Positions 14,854 through 23,148 of a stretch of DNA of 34,214 nt are shown here, piece by piece. How positions within the stretch are numbered: position 1 is the first letter of the stretch; every line of letters begins with the position of its first letter. The DNA lies in assembly GCA_947625765.1 (NCBI GenBank), contig CANQPP010000023.1:1-34214 (forward strand). Reading direction: 5' to 3'. Origin of the DNA: an uncultured Clostridia bacterium (lineage in GTDB: Bacteria; Bacillota; Clostridia; Christensenellales; UBA1750). Below the pieces are notes generated by a model. It saw only the letters and a list, made by a program, of their open reading frames with translations. It ran no database searches and was not told the origin of the DNA. Both the position numbers and the translations under genes were made by a program.

Positions 14854-15837
14854 ATGAACAACATCAGACGGCCCGACACGATGGAGAGGATCACCACGGC
14901 GGCGCTCGCGGATGCGTTCATCGACGAGCAGGTGGCCGCCATCCGCGCGCAGGTGGGGGAGAAGAAGGTGCTCCTGGCGCTCTCCGGCGGCGTGGATTCT
15001 TCCGTGGTCGCGGCCCTTTTGATCCGTGCCATCGGCCGACAGCTCGTGTGCGTGCACGTGAACCATGGCCTTTTGCGCAAGGGCGAGCCCGAGCAGGTCA
15101 TCGAGGTGTTCCGCGGCCAGATGAACGCCAACCTCATTTACGTGGACGCGACCGACCGCTTCCTGAATAAGCTGGCAGGCGTCACCGACCCGGAGGAGAA
15201 GCGCAAGATCATCGGCGGCGAGTTCATCCAGGTGTTCGCCGAGGAAGCCCGCAAGCAGGACGGCATCGAGTTCCTGGCGCAGGGCACCATCTGGCCGGAC
15301 ATTTTGGAGAGCGAGCAGGGCATCAAGGCCCACCACAACGCCGGCGGCCTGCCGGAGGACATGCAGTTCGAGCTGGTGGAGCCGGTGCGCATCCTCTTTA
15401 AGGACGAGGTGCGCATGGTTGGCAAGCAGCTGGGCCTGCCGGACAACATGGTCTACCGCCAGCCCTTCCCGGGCCCGGGCCTGGGCGTGCGCTGCCCGGG
15501 CGCGATCACCCGCGACCGCCTGGAAGCCGTACGAGAATCCGACGCCATACTGCGCGAGGAATTTGCGAAGAACGGCCTGGAAGGCAAGGTGTGGCAGTAC
15601 TTCACCGTGGTCCCCGACTTTAAGTCCACCGGCATCAAGAACGGCGCGCGCTCCTTCGAGTGGCCCGTCATCATCCGCGCCGTCAACTCCAAGGATGCCA
15701 TCACCGCGACCGTCGAGGACGTCCCCTTTGCGCTGATGAGCCGCATCGTGGACAGGATCATCCACGAGGTGCCGGGCGTCAACCGCGTGCTGTACGACTT
15801 TACCCCAAAGCCCACGGCGACCATCGAATACGAATAA
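14854..15837 (+). CDS. Stand-alone GMP synthetase ATP-pyrophosphatase subunit (GuaA-like, no glutaminase)
   Basis: A 327-residue protein matching only the C-terminal two thirds of GuaA. It has the P-loop SGGVDSS at 44-50, NHGLLRKGE, DPEEKRKIIGGEF, GTIWPDILES, KAHHNAGGLPEDM, FPGPGLGVR, and the dimerisation tail ending PTATIEYE. No class I glutaminase domain precedes it, and none lies next to it. Archaea and some bacteria make GMP with separate glutaminase and ATPase subunits, so this could be a split-type GuaA that uses free ammonia or a distant partner. A full-length guaA is also present at 1707. The dimer domain departs from the usual GuaA text (KSTGIKNGARSFEWPVIIRA where GuaA has [13 protein letters not shown]). 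The ATG at 14854 follows a GGAGGAGG site. It is probably transcribed with metY. Confidence 0.9.
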   Translation: MNNIRRPDTMERITTAALADAFIDEQVAAIRAQVGEKKVLLALSGGVDSSVVAALLIRAIGRQLVCVHVNHGLLRKGEPEQVIEVFRGQMNANLIYVDATDRFLNKLAGVTDPEEKRKIIGGEFIQVFAEEARKQDGIEFLAQGTIWPDILESEQGIKAHHNAGGLPEDMQFELVEPVRILFKDEVRMVGKQLGLPDNMVYRQPFPGPGLGVRCPGAITRDRLEAVRESDAILREEFAKNGLEGKVWQYFTVVPDFKSTGIKNGARSFEWPVIIRAVNSKDAITATVEDVPFALMSRIVDRIIHEVPGVNRVLYDFTPKPTATIEYE

Positions 15838-15853
15838 GCAGCTTCATACACAG

Positions 15854-15898
15854 GCAGCCCGAAAGCCAAAACGGCTTTCGGGCTGCTTATATGTTTTT
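15854..15898 (+). terminator. Terminator of metY and the GuaA-like gene
   Basis: GCAGCCCGAAAGCC (15854-15867) and GGCTTTCGGGCTGC (15873-15886) form a perfect 14-bp stem with a 5-nt loop. A T-rich tail ends in five T at 15894-15898. It lies between convergent transcription units. Confidence 0.88.
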
Positions 15899-15964
15899 GA
15901 TTTAAATAATTGTGATCGACCGGCTTTGTTTTGAATAATTCTTCGGCATCTTAGGCCGAATTGA

Positions 15965-16714
15965 TCAATTCGGCTTTGCCTTGATGAGCTCCTTGATGAC
16001 CTCGCCCGCGATGATGAGCCCGGCCGTCGGGGGAACGAAGGCGTTGCTGCCGGGCGTCTGCCTGCGTCTCCTGCCGCCGCGCTCCAGCGCATCCGGGTCG
16101 ACGTCGTCCGTCTGCTCGGAAAGGGGCGTCAAAGGGACTTCCCTGGAATAGACCACCTTCAGCTTCCGCACGCCCCTGCGCTTGAGCTCGCGGCGCATCA
16201 CCTTTGCCAGGGGACAGACGGAGGTCTCGTAGATGTCCGCGACCTCGAAGGCGGTGGGGTCCAGCTTGTTCCCCGCGCCCATGGAGCTGATCAGGGGCAC
16301 GCCCGCCGTCTGCGCCTGCTCCGCCAGGGACAGCTTCGCCGTGACGGTGTCGATGGCGTCCACGATGTGGTCATAGGCCTTAAAATCGAATCGGGAGGCG
16401 GTCTCGGGGGTGTAGAATGTCCTGTACGTGCGCACGACGGCGTCCGGGTTGATGTCCAGTATGCGCTCCTTCGCCACATCCACCTTGTACCGGCCCAAGG
16501 TGGAATGCAGCGCATAGATCTGCCGGTTGAGGTTGGTCAGGCAGACCTTGTCGTCGTCGATCAGGTCCAGAGCGCCCACGCCGCTGCGCGCCAGGGCTTC
16601 GACCACGTAACCGCCCACGCCGCCGATGCCGAACACGGCCACGCGGCTGTTGGCCAGCTTCTGCATGGCCTCGCTCCCCAGCAGGAGCCCGGTCCTCGAA
16701 AACGCATCCAGCAT
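15965..16714 (-). CDS. tcdA: tRNA threonylcarbamoyladenosine dehydratase
   Basis: TcdA (CsdL) uses ATP to cyclise the t6A base at position 37 of ANN-decoding tRNAs to ct6A. The protein has 249 residues, like its relatives. It belongs to the E1/MoeB/ThiF superfamily: FGIGGVGG at 28-35 binds ATP, followed by LIDDDKVCLTNLNRQ and the DAIDTVTAKL segment. The family pattern SMGAGNKLDPT and the C-terminal helix VIKELIKAKP are present. The start ATG 16714 has AAGGAG upstream. It is the last gene of a three-gene operon, 24 nt after hydE. Confidence 0.93.
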   Translation of the reverse strand: MLDAFSRTGLLLGSEAMQKLANSRVAVFGIGGVGGYVVEALARSGVGALDLIDDDKVCLTNLNRQIYALHSTLGRYKVDVAKERILDINPDAVVRTYRTFYTPETASRFDFKAYDHIVDAIDTVTAKLSLAEQAQTAGVPLISSMGAGNKLDPTAFEVADIYETSVCPLAKVMRRELKRRGVRKLKVVYSREVPLTPLSEQTDDVDPDALERGGRRRRQTPGSNAFVPPTAGLIIAGEVIKELIKAKPN

Positions 16715-16738
16715 GTTCGCTTCTCCTTACTTACCCGT

Positions 16739-17779
16739 TTATCTGCGGACGTTGCCCACAGCGGTCACGACCCTGTATCCGGCAGAGGCCACGCGGGCTT
16801 CCAGACAACCGCGGCACTGAGCCGCTTCTTCGCCCGTGCAGATCTTGTTCTCGTAGAGATCGTACAGCTTCCGCACGGAGACGGGGGAGAGGTTGGGCAT
16901 CACCACGTTGGCCCCGGCCTTCAGCCCCAGCTCGCGCCCCAGCGGATGGATGGTGCCAAGGGCCGTGGTGGATGGGATGAGGGCATAGGGGAACATCAGC
17001 CGCAGGACGGCGATCAGGCGCAGCGTCAGCTGCCAGCTGCCCGCGGGTTGGCCCGCAAAGGGCGTCTCGTTGTGGGGGATGTAGGGCCCGATGCCGATCA
17101 TGTCCGGGGAGAGCGCCTGCAAAAAGCGCAGGTCCGCAAGCAAATTATCCATGGTCTGGTAGGGGGAGCCGACCATGAACCCGGAGCCCACCTGGTAGCC
17201 GATCTCCTTGAGCATAAACAGGCAGTCCTTGCGGTGCTGAAGGCTCATGCTCTCCGGGTGCAGCAGGCGGTAATGTTCCTCGCTGGCCGTCTCGTGGCGC
17301 AGCAGGTAGCGGTTCGCGCCCGCGTCGAAATAGGCCTGGTAGCTTTCCTTCTCCTTTTCGCCGATAGAGAGCGTGATGGCGCAGTCGGGATGCGCTCTGC
17401 GGATGGCGGAGACGATGTCGCAGACGCGCTCGTCCGTAAAGTACGGGTCCTCGCCGCCCTGCAGAACGAAGGTGCGGAAACCCAGCTCGTACCCCTCCGC
17501 GCAGCAGCTTAAGATATCCTCCTTGCTCAGGCGGTAGCGCTCCGCATTCCCGTTCCCGCGGCGGATGCCGCAGTAATAGCAGTTGTTCTTGCAGTAGTTG
17601 GTGAACTCGATGAGCCCGCGGATGTAGACCTCGTCGCCGTAGTTCTCACGCCTGACGCGGTCGGCTTCGGCAAAGAGCGGCGCATCCAGCGCATCCGTTT
17701 CCAGCATGGCGCGCAGCTCCTCATCGGGAAGGTCGCGCTCCCGGGAGAGAAGCCGGACATGATCCTCAGACAGCCTCAT
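16739..17779 (-). CDS. hydE: [FeFe]-hydrogenase H-cluster maturation radical SAM protein HydE
   Basis: HydE acts with HydF and HydG to build the H-cluster of [FeFe]-hydrogenase. The 346-residue protein has the radical SAM cluster motif CKNNCYYC (Cys63, Cys67, Cys70) and FVLQGGEDPYF, a HydE/BioB-like stretch. A C-terminal CTGEEAAQCRGC gives the CX7CX2C spacing of the optional second Fe-S site known in Thermotoga HydE. The start is MRLSEDHVRLL at 17779, with GCGAGG upstream, overlapping the end of the HD gene by 14 nt; a frame open nine codons further lacks family support. HydF, HydG and the hydrogenase are not in the window. Confidence 0.93.
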   Translation of the reverse strand: MRLSEDHVRLLSRERDLPDEELRAMLETDALDAPLFAEADRVRRENYGDEVYIRGLIEFTNYCKNNCYYCGIRRGNGNAERYRLSKEDILSCCAEGYELGFRTFVLQGGEDPYFTDERVCDIVSAIRRAHPDCAITLSIGEKEKESYQAYFDAGANRYLLRHETASEEHYRLLHPESMSLQHRKDCLFMLKEIGYQVGSGFMVGSPYQTMDNLLADLRFLQALSPDMIGIGPYIPHNETPFAGQPAGSWQLTLRLIAVLRLMFPYALIPSTTALGTIHPLGRELGLKAGANVVMPNLSPVSVRKLYDLYENKICTGEEAAQCRGCLEARVASAGYRVVTAVGNVRR

Positions 17780-18332
17780 ACTGTGCCTCGCAGCTGCGCA
17801 TCGCAAGGATGGTCCGCTGGATCAGGTCGTCCAGCTCCCAGCCCAGCATCTCGGCGCCCTGGATGATGACGTCGCGGGAACAGCCGGCGGCGAAGGAGAG
17901 CGTCTTGAACTTCTTCTTGACGGATTTCAGCTCCAGATCGGACACGCTCTTGGAGGGGCGCATGATGGCGACCGCGCCGATCAGGCCCGTCAGCTCGTCC
18001 GTGGCGAAGAGCACCTTTTCCATCTCGTGCTCGGGCTTGGTGTCCACGGTGATGCCGTAGCCGTGGCAGGCGACCGCATGGATCAGGCGCTCGTCCAGCC
18101 CGCGCTGGCGCATGATCTCCTGCACCTTGATGCAGTGCTGCTCCGGGAACTGCTCGAAGTCCAGGTCGTGCAGAAGGCCCACGGTAGCCCAGAAATCGGC
18201 CTCGTCGCCGTAGCCCAGCTCGTTGGCGAAGTAGCGCATGACGCCCTCGACGGTCACAGCGTGCTTCAAATGAAAGTGGTCCTTGTTGTATTCGCACAGC
18301 AGCTTCCAGGCATCTTCACGGGTAAGTTCCAT
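17766..18332 (-). CDS. HD-domain phosphohydrolase-like protein
   Basis: A 188-residue cytoplasmic protein of the HD superfamily. It has His24, the metal-binding HD pair at 55-56 (GLLHDLDFE), a downstream His/Gly region (HAVACHGYG) and a Asp in FATDELTGLIGAV that completes the HD metal site. Clostridial proteins of this type are usually annotated as hydrolases; the substrate is unknown. ATG 18332 follows AGAGGG. It is the first gene of the HD-hydE-tcdA operon and has a consensus promoter upstream. Overlap with hydE suggests coupled translation. Confidence 0.85.
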   Translation of the reverse strand: MELTREDAWKLLCEYNKDHFHLKHAVTVEGVMRYFANELGYGDEADFWATVGLLHDLDFEQFPEQHCIKVQEIMRQRGLDERLIHAVACHGYGITVDTKPEHEMEKVLFATDELTGLIGAVAIMRPSKSVSDLELKSVKKKFKTLSFAAGCSRDVIIQGAEMLGWELDDLIQRTILAMRSCEAQYEAV

Positions 18333-18410
18333 GTTCGTATTTTCCCTCTTTCCATCGCTTCTTCGCTTCCCGCATAAATATGGGGGAGCGGCTTCTTTTA
18401 CTGCCTATAA

Positions 18411-18439
18411 ATTATAGGAGCTTTTGAAAGATGTGTCAA
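18411..18439 (-). promoter_or_regulatory. Consensus promoter of the HD-hydE-tcdA operon
   Basis: Read on the minus strand, TTGACA (plus 18434-18439), a 17-bp spacer and TATAAT (plus 18411-18416): a perfect sigma-A consensus. It lies about 80 nt before the HD gene start. Confidence 0.85.
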
Positions 18440-18450
18440 TAGAGCCGCCG

Positions 18451-18488
18451 AATAGAGATAAGCCCCGCGGAGAATATCTCCGCGGGGC
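18451..18488 (-). terminator. Terminator of the large zinc-ribbon protein gene
   Basis: GCCCCGCGGAGA and TCTCCGCGGGGC (plus 18462-18473 and 18477-18488) are perfect inverted arms with a 3-nt loop. On the minus strand a T-rich tail (TTATCTCTATT) follows. Confidence 0.75.
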
Positions 18489-18510
18489 CTTGGGCACTTG
18501 ACTTTAGCGC

Positions 18511-21500
18511 TTAATCGTTGTACCAGTAGCGCGCCTTCATGCTGGGCAGGCCGTCGTCCGTTTCGCCGACCACATCTGCATAGATCTTGTAGCGCTGGCC
18601 GGTGGTGGGGTAGCTGTCCTTCTTGGTCATCTCCATGTAGATGTGCTGGGGCGTGCTGGTGGTGCCCACGTTGTAGATGAAGGTGAAGGGCTCCTCGCCG
18701 GTGCCGTCGTACAGGATCTCCTCGATCTCGCCATAGCACTCATACACCCTGCCCACGTTGTTCAGCAGGTTGTTGTAGTCCATCTCCCTGCCCAGGCGCG
18801 TGTAATCGTCCGCCGTGGGGTTGTAGGTGATGACGTGGGTGAAGGGGATGTCCTCCTTGCCGTCCTTGCTGGCCACGATGGTGACGGTGTTGTCGCCGAA
18901 GTTGTTGAGCACGGCGGTGAAGCTGAACTTGCCGTCCTCGCCCATGGTGACGTCGCCGTCGATGCCGGAGGTGACCTTGATGCTCGCGCCGTCGGCCACC
19001 GTGCCGGAGATGGTCAGCTTCTTGCTGGTGCTCTCGGTGGGCGTGTCGGAGTCAAGCTCCAGGGGGATCTCGCGCGGCGCACGGTAAAGCGTGACGGTCT
19101 TCTTCGTCTCCTTGCAGCCCGGGCTGCGCACGGTGATGGTGATGTGGTTGTCGCCGATGGGCTCGACCTCCACGTTGTAGTTCACCACGCCCGCGTTGTC
19201 GGCCTGGTCGCTGATGAGGTCGGAAACGTCGTTATCGCCCACGAACACCGTGGAGCCTAAGTCCACGCAGAAGCGCAGCTGGTAGGTGGAGATGTTGACC
19301 TCCTCCGTGCCGGAGGCGGGCGCGATCAGCTCCAGCTTTGCATCCGGGGGCGTGACGACCAGCTCGATGGGATCCATCTGGGTCTCGCTGCCGGACTTGC
19401 CGTCGCGCAGGACGGGGTTGAGCGTGACGTTCACGTCGGAGGTCGCGACCTGGTCGCCGATCAGCTTGCTGTCCTCGATCTGCAAAACGCCGATGCCGCC
19501 CACAATGGTGATGTTCTCGTTGATGGGCTCGCCGATGTAGACGATGTCGCCGTCCTTGCCGTAGAAGGTGATGGTGTGGCCGGGATTGCCGTTGACCTTC
19601 GCGGCGGCCACGACGGGAACGTTCTGGTCCTGTACGTTCTGCTGCTCGTTGGTCTCCTCATCGCCGCCGGAGAAGATCGCGCGGATGCCCGCGACCAGGC
19701 CCCAGATGAGCAGGGCCAGCAGGATCAGCGCGATGAGGCCGGTGATGGCCAGGCGCACGGGGTTGCGGCGGCTGCCGCGCTTGACGGGCATGTTGACCCG
19801 CTCGATGGGACGTTCCGGCTCGCGGCTGCGGCTGGAATGGATGCGCATGGCCGTCTCGTCATTGCGGCTCGTTCTTTCGGGCGCGCTCACGCGGGAAGAT
19901 GTACGGGCAGGCGCGGAGGCCGAGCGGCTGCGCAGGGCCGCGCTGTCGCGCTCCACGCGGCGCTCCTCGCGGATCGGCGCGGAGGAGGCGGGACGCCTGC
20001 GCTGCTGGCCGTCGGAAGAGAGGGGCCTGCGCTCGGGCTGGGAATAGTCGTAGGAAGGAGCCCTGCGGGGCGCGGGCCTGTCGGACGAAGGCGCGCTCCT
20101 GCGGGCGGAGGCAAGATCGCCGGTCTCGGCGTAGCTGCGCCGCGCGGGCGCCTCATAGGACGCGGAGGCGGGCCTGCGCTCGGGAGCGGGCGCTTCCCTG
20201 CGGGGCGCGGAAACAGGCGCAGAGGCGCTCCTGTTCGCCGCGTTGGAAGCGGACATGCCGGAGGGACGGCGAGCCGGAGCGCGATACTCGCCCGGCTGCT
20301 CCTGCACGGGAGCGGCGGAGCGAGGACGCAGGGGCGGCGTCGTCCGTTCGGGGGCCTGATTGCGGGTCTGAGACGCGCCGGACGGGGCAGGTCTGCGGCG
20401 CTGCGGCGCGGAATATTCCATTTCGAGCACGTCCATGGAGGCGCCGCTGCGGGCCTCGCGGCTGTGGCGCTCCAGGGGCGTGTCCAGCAGGTTGAGCTCG
20501 CGCAGGGCGTTGGTGGCCCACTCGGGACGCTCGACGGCCGGGGCGGGCGCTTCCTCCTGCACGGGCTGCGCGGGGGCCTCCGCTTCGGGGACGGGCTGCT
20601 CCGCGGCGGGCGTTTCGTCCAGAACGGGCATGACGGGCGCGGAACGCTCCTCGCGCATCTGCGCGGGCACTTCCCTGCCGAAGGGCGGCACGGCCGCGGC
20701 GCTGTCCACGCTGCCCACGGGCGCGGGCTCCGCCTGCGGGGGCTCTGGCTGCTTCTTTACGGCAGGCCTTGCCAGACGGCTGGGCTGCAGGGGGATATTT
20801 TCCAGGGGACGGCGCTGCCTCTGGGTGGGGATGTCGTCGTCCGGGCCGATGTTCTTCGGGGCGGAGGAGAGAGGCGCGGCTTCCGCGCTGCGCATGCGCT
20901 GCAGCGGCCGCATCTCCGGGGCCTTCTTTTCTTCCTTCGGGGCCTCGTCCTTGTTTTCGCTCGCGGAGGCGCGGGCCAGCAGCTGCTCGAAGGGGGAGAG
21001 GGGCTGCTGGGTCTGCGTCGGGTATTCGTCCTTCATGTCGAAGGGCTCGCCGCCGCCAACGTCCGTGGGCCTGCTTTCGCCTGCGGGCAGCTTGTCCAGC
21101 GTGACCACCTGCGGCTCCGGCTTGTTGGAGGGTTCCGGCTTGCGGTAGGGCTCGGGGCGCAGGACGGAGGCGCGCTCCTCCGGGGAGACGCGGCTAAGGG
21201 ACATGAGCCTGCGGGGCCGGGGCTCCTGGATCTCGGGAGCGGGCTCCATGCGGTTGGGCTGGGTGTTGATGGCCTCGATGATCTCGCGGCTGATGTCCGT
21301 GCCGCGGAACTGGCTGCGGGCCGTCTTGGAGAGCGTCTGCGCGGGAACGAGCACCTCCACGTTGTGGTGCTCCCTGGCGCCCACGGGAGGATAATGGCGG
21401 GTCTCGCCGATCTCCTCGCGGGAAGGCTCGGCTTCCGTTTCTTCCGCTTCTTCTGTGCCTTCGTCGGCCGCTTCGGCGGTTTCCTCGGTCTCGGCCGCTT

Positions 21501-22320
21501 CATCGTCCGGCGTTTCTTCGGCCTCGGCTTCTTCGCTGTCCGCAGCGGGTCCTTCTATTTCCTCGGCCTCGGGGTAGGGGACGGCCTCTTCCTCGGCGGC
21601 GCTCTGCTCGTCCTTCTCGGCGGTCTCGTCCGCCTGCATCAGGGCTTCTTCCTCGGCGTCCAGCTCGCCGTCGCTGTCCCAGTTGGTGTAATCGTAGAGG
21701 TCTATATTGTCCTCATACTCGGACAGGTCGCGCACGGGCGCGGGCTTTTCCTGCTGCTCCAGGGGATGGAAGCGCAGGTCCTCATCGTCGGCCGCCTTGG
21801 GTGCGGGCGTCCCGGCGGAGGCGGGGCTGCGCATGACGATGGGCCCGTCCTCGTCCTCGTCTTCTTCGCTGTCCTCGTTTTCGTCCGCAGCGGGCTCCCC
21901 GGCGTTTTCCTCATAGGAGGCTTCCTCGTCCTCGTAGGGCTCGTCCGCGTACTCGTCGTAGGCGGCGTCGTAGGGCACCGACTCGTCCGCATCCTCGGAG
22001 GCGTCCAGAACGGCTTCCTCCTCGGCTGGGGAGGCTTCCTGCTCGGCCCAGGGGTCCTCGTTGTCCAGCCAGTCGTACTCGTCCTGGTCCTCTTTCTCGC
22101 GTTCCCTCTTTTTGCGTCCGAATAGGCCGCGCAGGCCGCCGCGCTTCCTGGCCTTCTTTTCAGCGCGGGAAGGCCTCTCTTCGCTCAGCTCCTCCTCGCT
22201 CCACTCGTCCACAGGCTGCTCGCTCTCCGGGATCTCCTCCGGCTCGTTCAGCGGCGCGCCGCAGCGGAAGCAATATGTATACCCTTTTCTGTTCCATATA
22301 CCGCAAGCAGGACATTTCAT
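18511..22320 (-). CDS. Large zinc-ribbon, low-complexity, single-span membrane protein
   Basis: A 1269-residue protein. It begins with a zinc ribbon (MKCPACGIWN, YCFRCGAPL; Cys residues within the first 22). Residues about 30-330 are strongly acidic (Glu/Asp runs, with a basic patch RAEKKARKRGG near 55). Residues about 380-840 are rich in Pro, Arg, Ala and Ser with repeated PxRRP-like pieces, and are predicted to be disordered. One membrane span lies near 856-878 (LAITGLIALILLALLIWGLVAG). The remaining 390 residues look like beta-sandwich domains (for example KLTISGTVADGASIKV and GEDGKFSFTAVLNNFGDNTV) and a C-terminal OB-like part (NVGRVYECYGEIEEIL). The topology is inferred to be a long cytoplasmic tail with an external receptor-like region. 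The start ATG 22320 has AAGGAGG upstream; a frame 26 codons longer lacks the zinc ribbon's position at the N-terminus. Function is unknown; an envelope scaffold is possible. Confidence 0.85.
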   Translation of the reverse strand: MKCPACGIWNRKGYTYCFRCGAPLNEPEEIPESEQPVDEWSEEELSEERPSRAEKKARKRGGLRGLFGRKKREREKEDQDEYDWLDNEDPWAEQEASPAEEEAVLDASEDADESVPYDAAYDEYADEPYEDEEASYEENAGEPAADENEDSEEDEDEDGPIVMRSPASAGTPAPKAADDEDLRFHPLEQQEKPAPVRDLSEYEDNIDLYDYTNWDSDGELDAEEEALMQADETAEKDEQSAAEEEAVPYPEAEEIEGPAADSEEAEAEETPDDEAAETEETAEAADEGTEEAEETEAEPSREEIGETRHYPPVGAREHHNVEVLVPAQTLSKTARSQFRGTDISREIIEAINTQPNRMEPAPEIQEPRPRRLMSLSRVSPEERASVLRPEPYRKPEPSNKPEPQVVTLDKLPAGESRPTDVGGGEPFDMKDEYPTQTQQPLSPFEQLLARASASENKDEAPKEEKKAPEMRPLQRMRSAEAAPLSSAPKNIGPDDDIPTQRQRRPLENIPLQPSRLARPAVKKQPEPPQAEPAPVGSVDSAAAVPPFGREVPAQMREERSAPVMPVLDETPAAEQPVPEAEAPAQPVQEEAPAPAVERPEWATNALRELNLLDTPLERHSREARSGASMDVLEMEYSAPQRRRPAPSGASQTRNQAPERTTPPLRPRSAAPVQEQPGEYRAPARRPSGMSASNAANRSASAPVSAPRREAPAPERRPASASYEAPARRSYAETGDLASARRSAPSSDRPAPRRAPSYDYSQPERRPLSSDGQQRRRPASSAPIREERRVERDSAALRSRSASAPARTSSRVSAPERTSRNDETAMRIHSSRSREPERPIERVNMPVKRGSRRNPVRLAITGLIALILLALLIWGLVAGIRAIFSGGDEETNEQQNVQDQNVPVVAAAKVNGNPGHTITFYGKDGDIVYIGEPINENITIVGGIGVLQIEDSKLIGDQVATSDVNVTLNPVLRDGKSGSETQMDPIELVVTPPDAKLELIAPASGTEEVNISTYQLRFCVDLGSTVFVGDNDVSDLISDQADNAGVVNYNVEVEPIGDNHITITVRSPGCKETKKTVTLYRAPREIPLELDSDTPTESTSKKLTISGTVADGASIKVTSGIDGDVTMGEDGKFSFTAVLNNFGDNTVTIVASKDGKEDIPFTHVITYNPTADDYTRLGREMDYNNLLNNVGRVYECYGEIEEILYDGTGEEPFTFIYNVGTTSTPQHIYMEMTKKDSYPTTGQRYKIYADVVGETDDGLPSMKARYWYND

Positions 22321-22540
22321 GGTCGTGTCCGCCTCCTTGATGATCTTTTGCTTATTTAAGCGGGGGAAACTCCCCGAACACCGCCTTATTTTCGCCACAC
22401 GGCCCGCTGCCCCGGGCGCTTACAGGCGGATAGAGATAGAACTACCAACTTATTTTATTCTATACGGCAACATGAAAACCCTTTTGGAACCGCGCGATAA
22501 AAAACAAAATATGAATTTTTTTGGCGCTTGTACAAAGAGC

Positions 22541-22569
22541 TGTTCAAGCGGCCGAAATCATGGTAAAAT
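22541..22569 (+). promoter_or_regulatory. Possible promoter of the DUF6106-csd-thiI-rdgB operon
   Basis: An extended -10 TGGTAAAAT (TAAAAT at 22564-22569) has TGTTCA 17 bp upstream (22541-22546). The -35 is weak, but the extended -10 compensates. It lies about 48 nt before the first gene. Confidence 0.45.
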
Positions 22570-22617
22570 AGGCGGTAAGAAAACAACGCCTTGCACAAAG
22601 GGAGGTCATCGGGAGAA

Positions 22618-23148
22618 GTGGATAATTATAGGGAAGAGATCGTCGTCCGCAAAAAGGGAAAGCTGCTCTACGCGGTTTTGTACGCCCTGGTCTGGTTCTT
22701 CATCGTTCTGTTCGGCTTTATGGCGCTGATGTACCTGTCCGCGCTGATGAACCTGCAGTTCGATTTCCCCATCATCGTCAGCTTCGTGATCTTCGCGGGC
22801 CTCACCTGCTGGCTCTACTTCTATAAGGACAACCTGCGCACGGAGTATGAGTACACCTTCACCAACGGCGAGATCGACTTCGCCAAGGTGCTGGGCAACC
22901 GCCGCAGGAAGGCTTTGGGCAGCGTGCGCATGCGCGAGGTCGAGGCCGGCGGCCGCGTGGGCGGGACCCAGTTCGACCGCTACGCCTCCCAGCGGGACGC
23001 CAAGAAGCTCAACTACTTCCTCAACGGTTCGGACGAGCTGTATTTCCTCTACTATATCCGCGAGGGGAAGAAGCAGCTGCTGATCTTCGAGCCCACGCAG
23101 ACCATGGTCGATATGATGCGCCAGTATTCCAAGGTGCTGGAAGCATGA
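22618..23148 (+). CDS. DUF6106-like membrane protein
   Basis: A 176-residue protein with two N-terminal membrane spans (about 16-43, LLYAVLYALVWFFIVLFGF, and about 48-68, IIVSFVIFAGLTCWLYF). A soluble domain of about 100 residues follows (YTFTNGEIDFAKVLGNRRRK; DELYFLYYIREGKKQLLIFEP). This is the layout of the DUF6106 family of Clostridia, whose role is unknown. I place the start at GTG 22618 (MDNYREEIVV), with GGGAGG and GGGAGA just upstream; an ATG at 22591 would put the binding site inside the coding region. The stop overlaps the next start by 4 nt (ATGA), so it is the first gene of the operon. Confidence 0.75.
   Translation: MDNYREEIVVRKKGKLLYAVLYALVWFFIVLFGFMALMYLSALMNLQFDFPIIVSFVIFAGLTCWLYFYKDNLRTEYEYTFTNGEIDFAKVLGNRRRKALGSVRMREVEAGGRVGGTQFDRYASQRDAKKLNYFLNGSDELYFLYYIREGKKQLLIFEPTQTMVDMMRQYSKVLEA

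Noticed and set aside
19576-22125. An 849-codon open frame antisense to the large zinc-ribbon protein
   Set aside because: It mirrors the GC-rich, low-complexity sequence of the real gene, has no ribosome binding site and shows no domain. The minus-strand gene has a zinc ribbon, a membrane span and a proper start.
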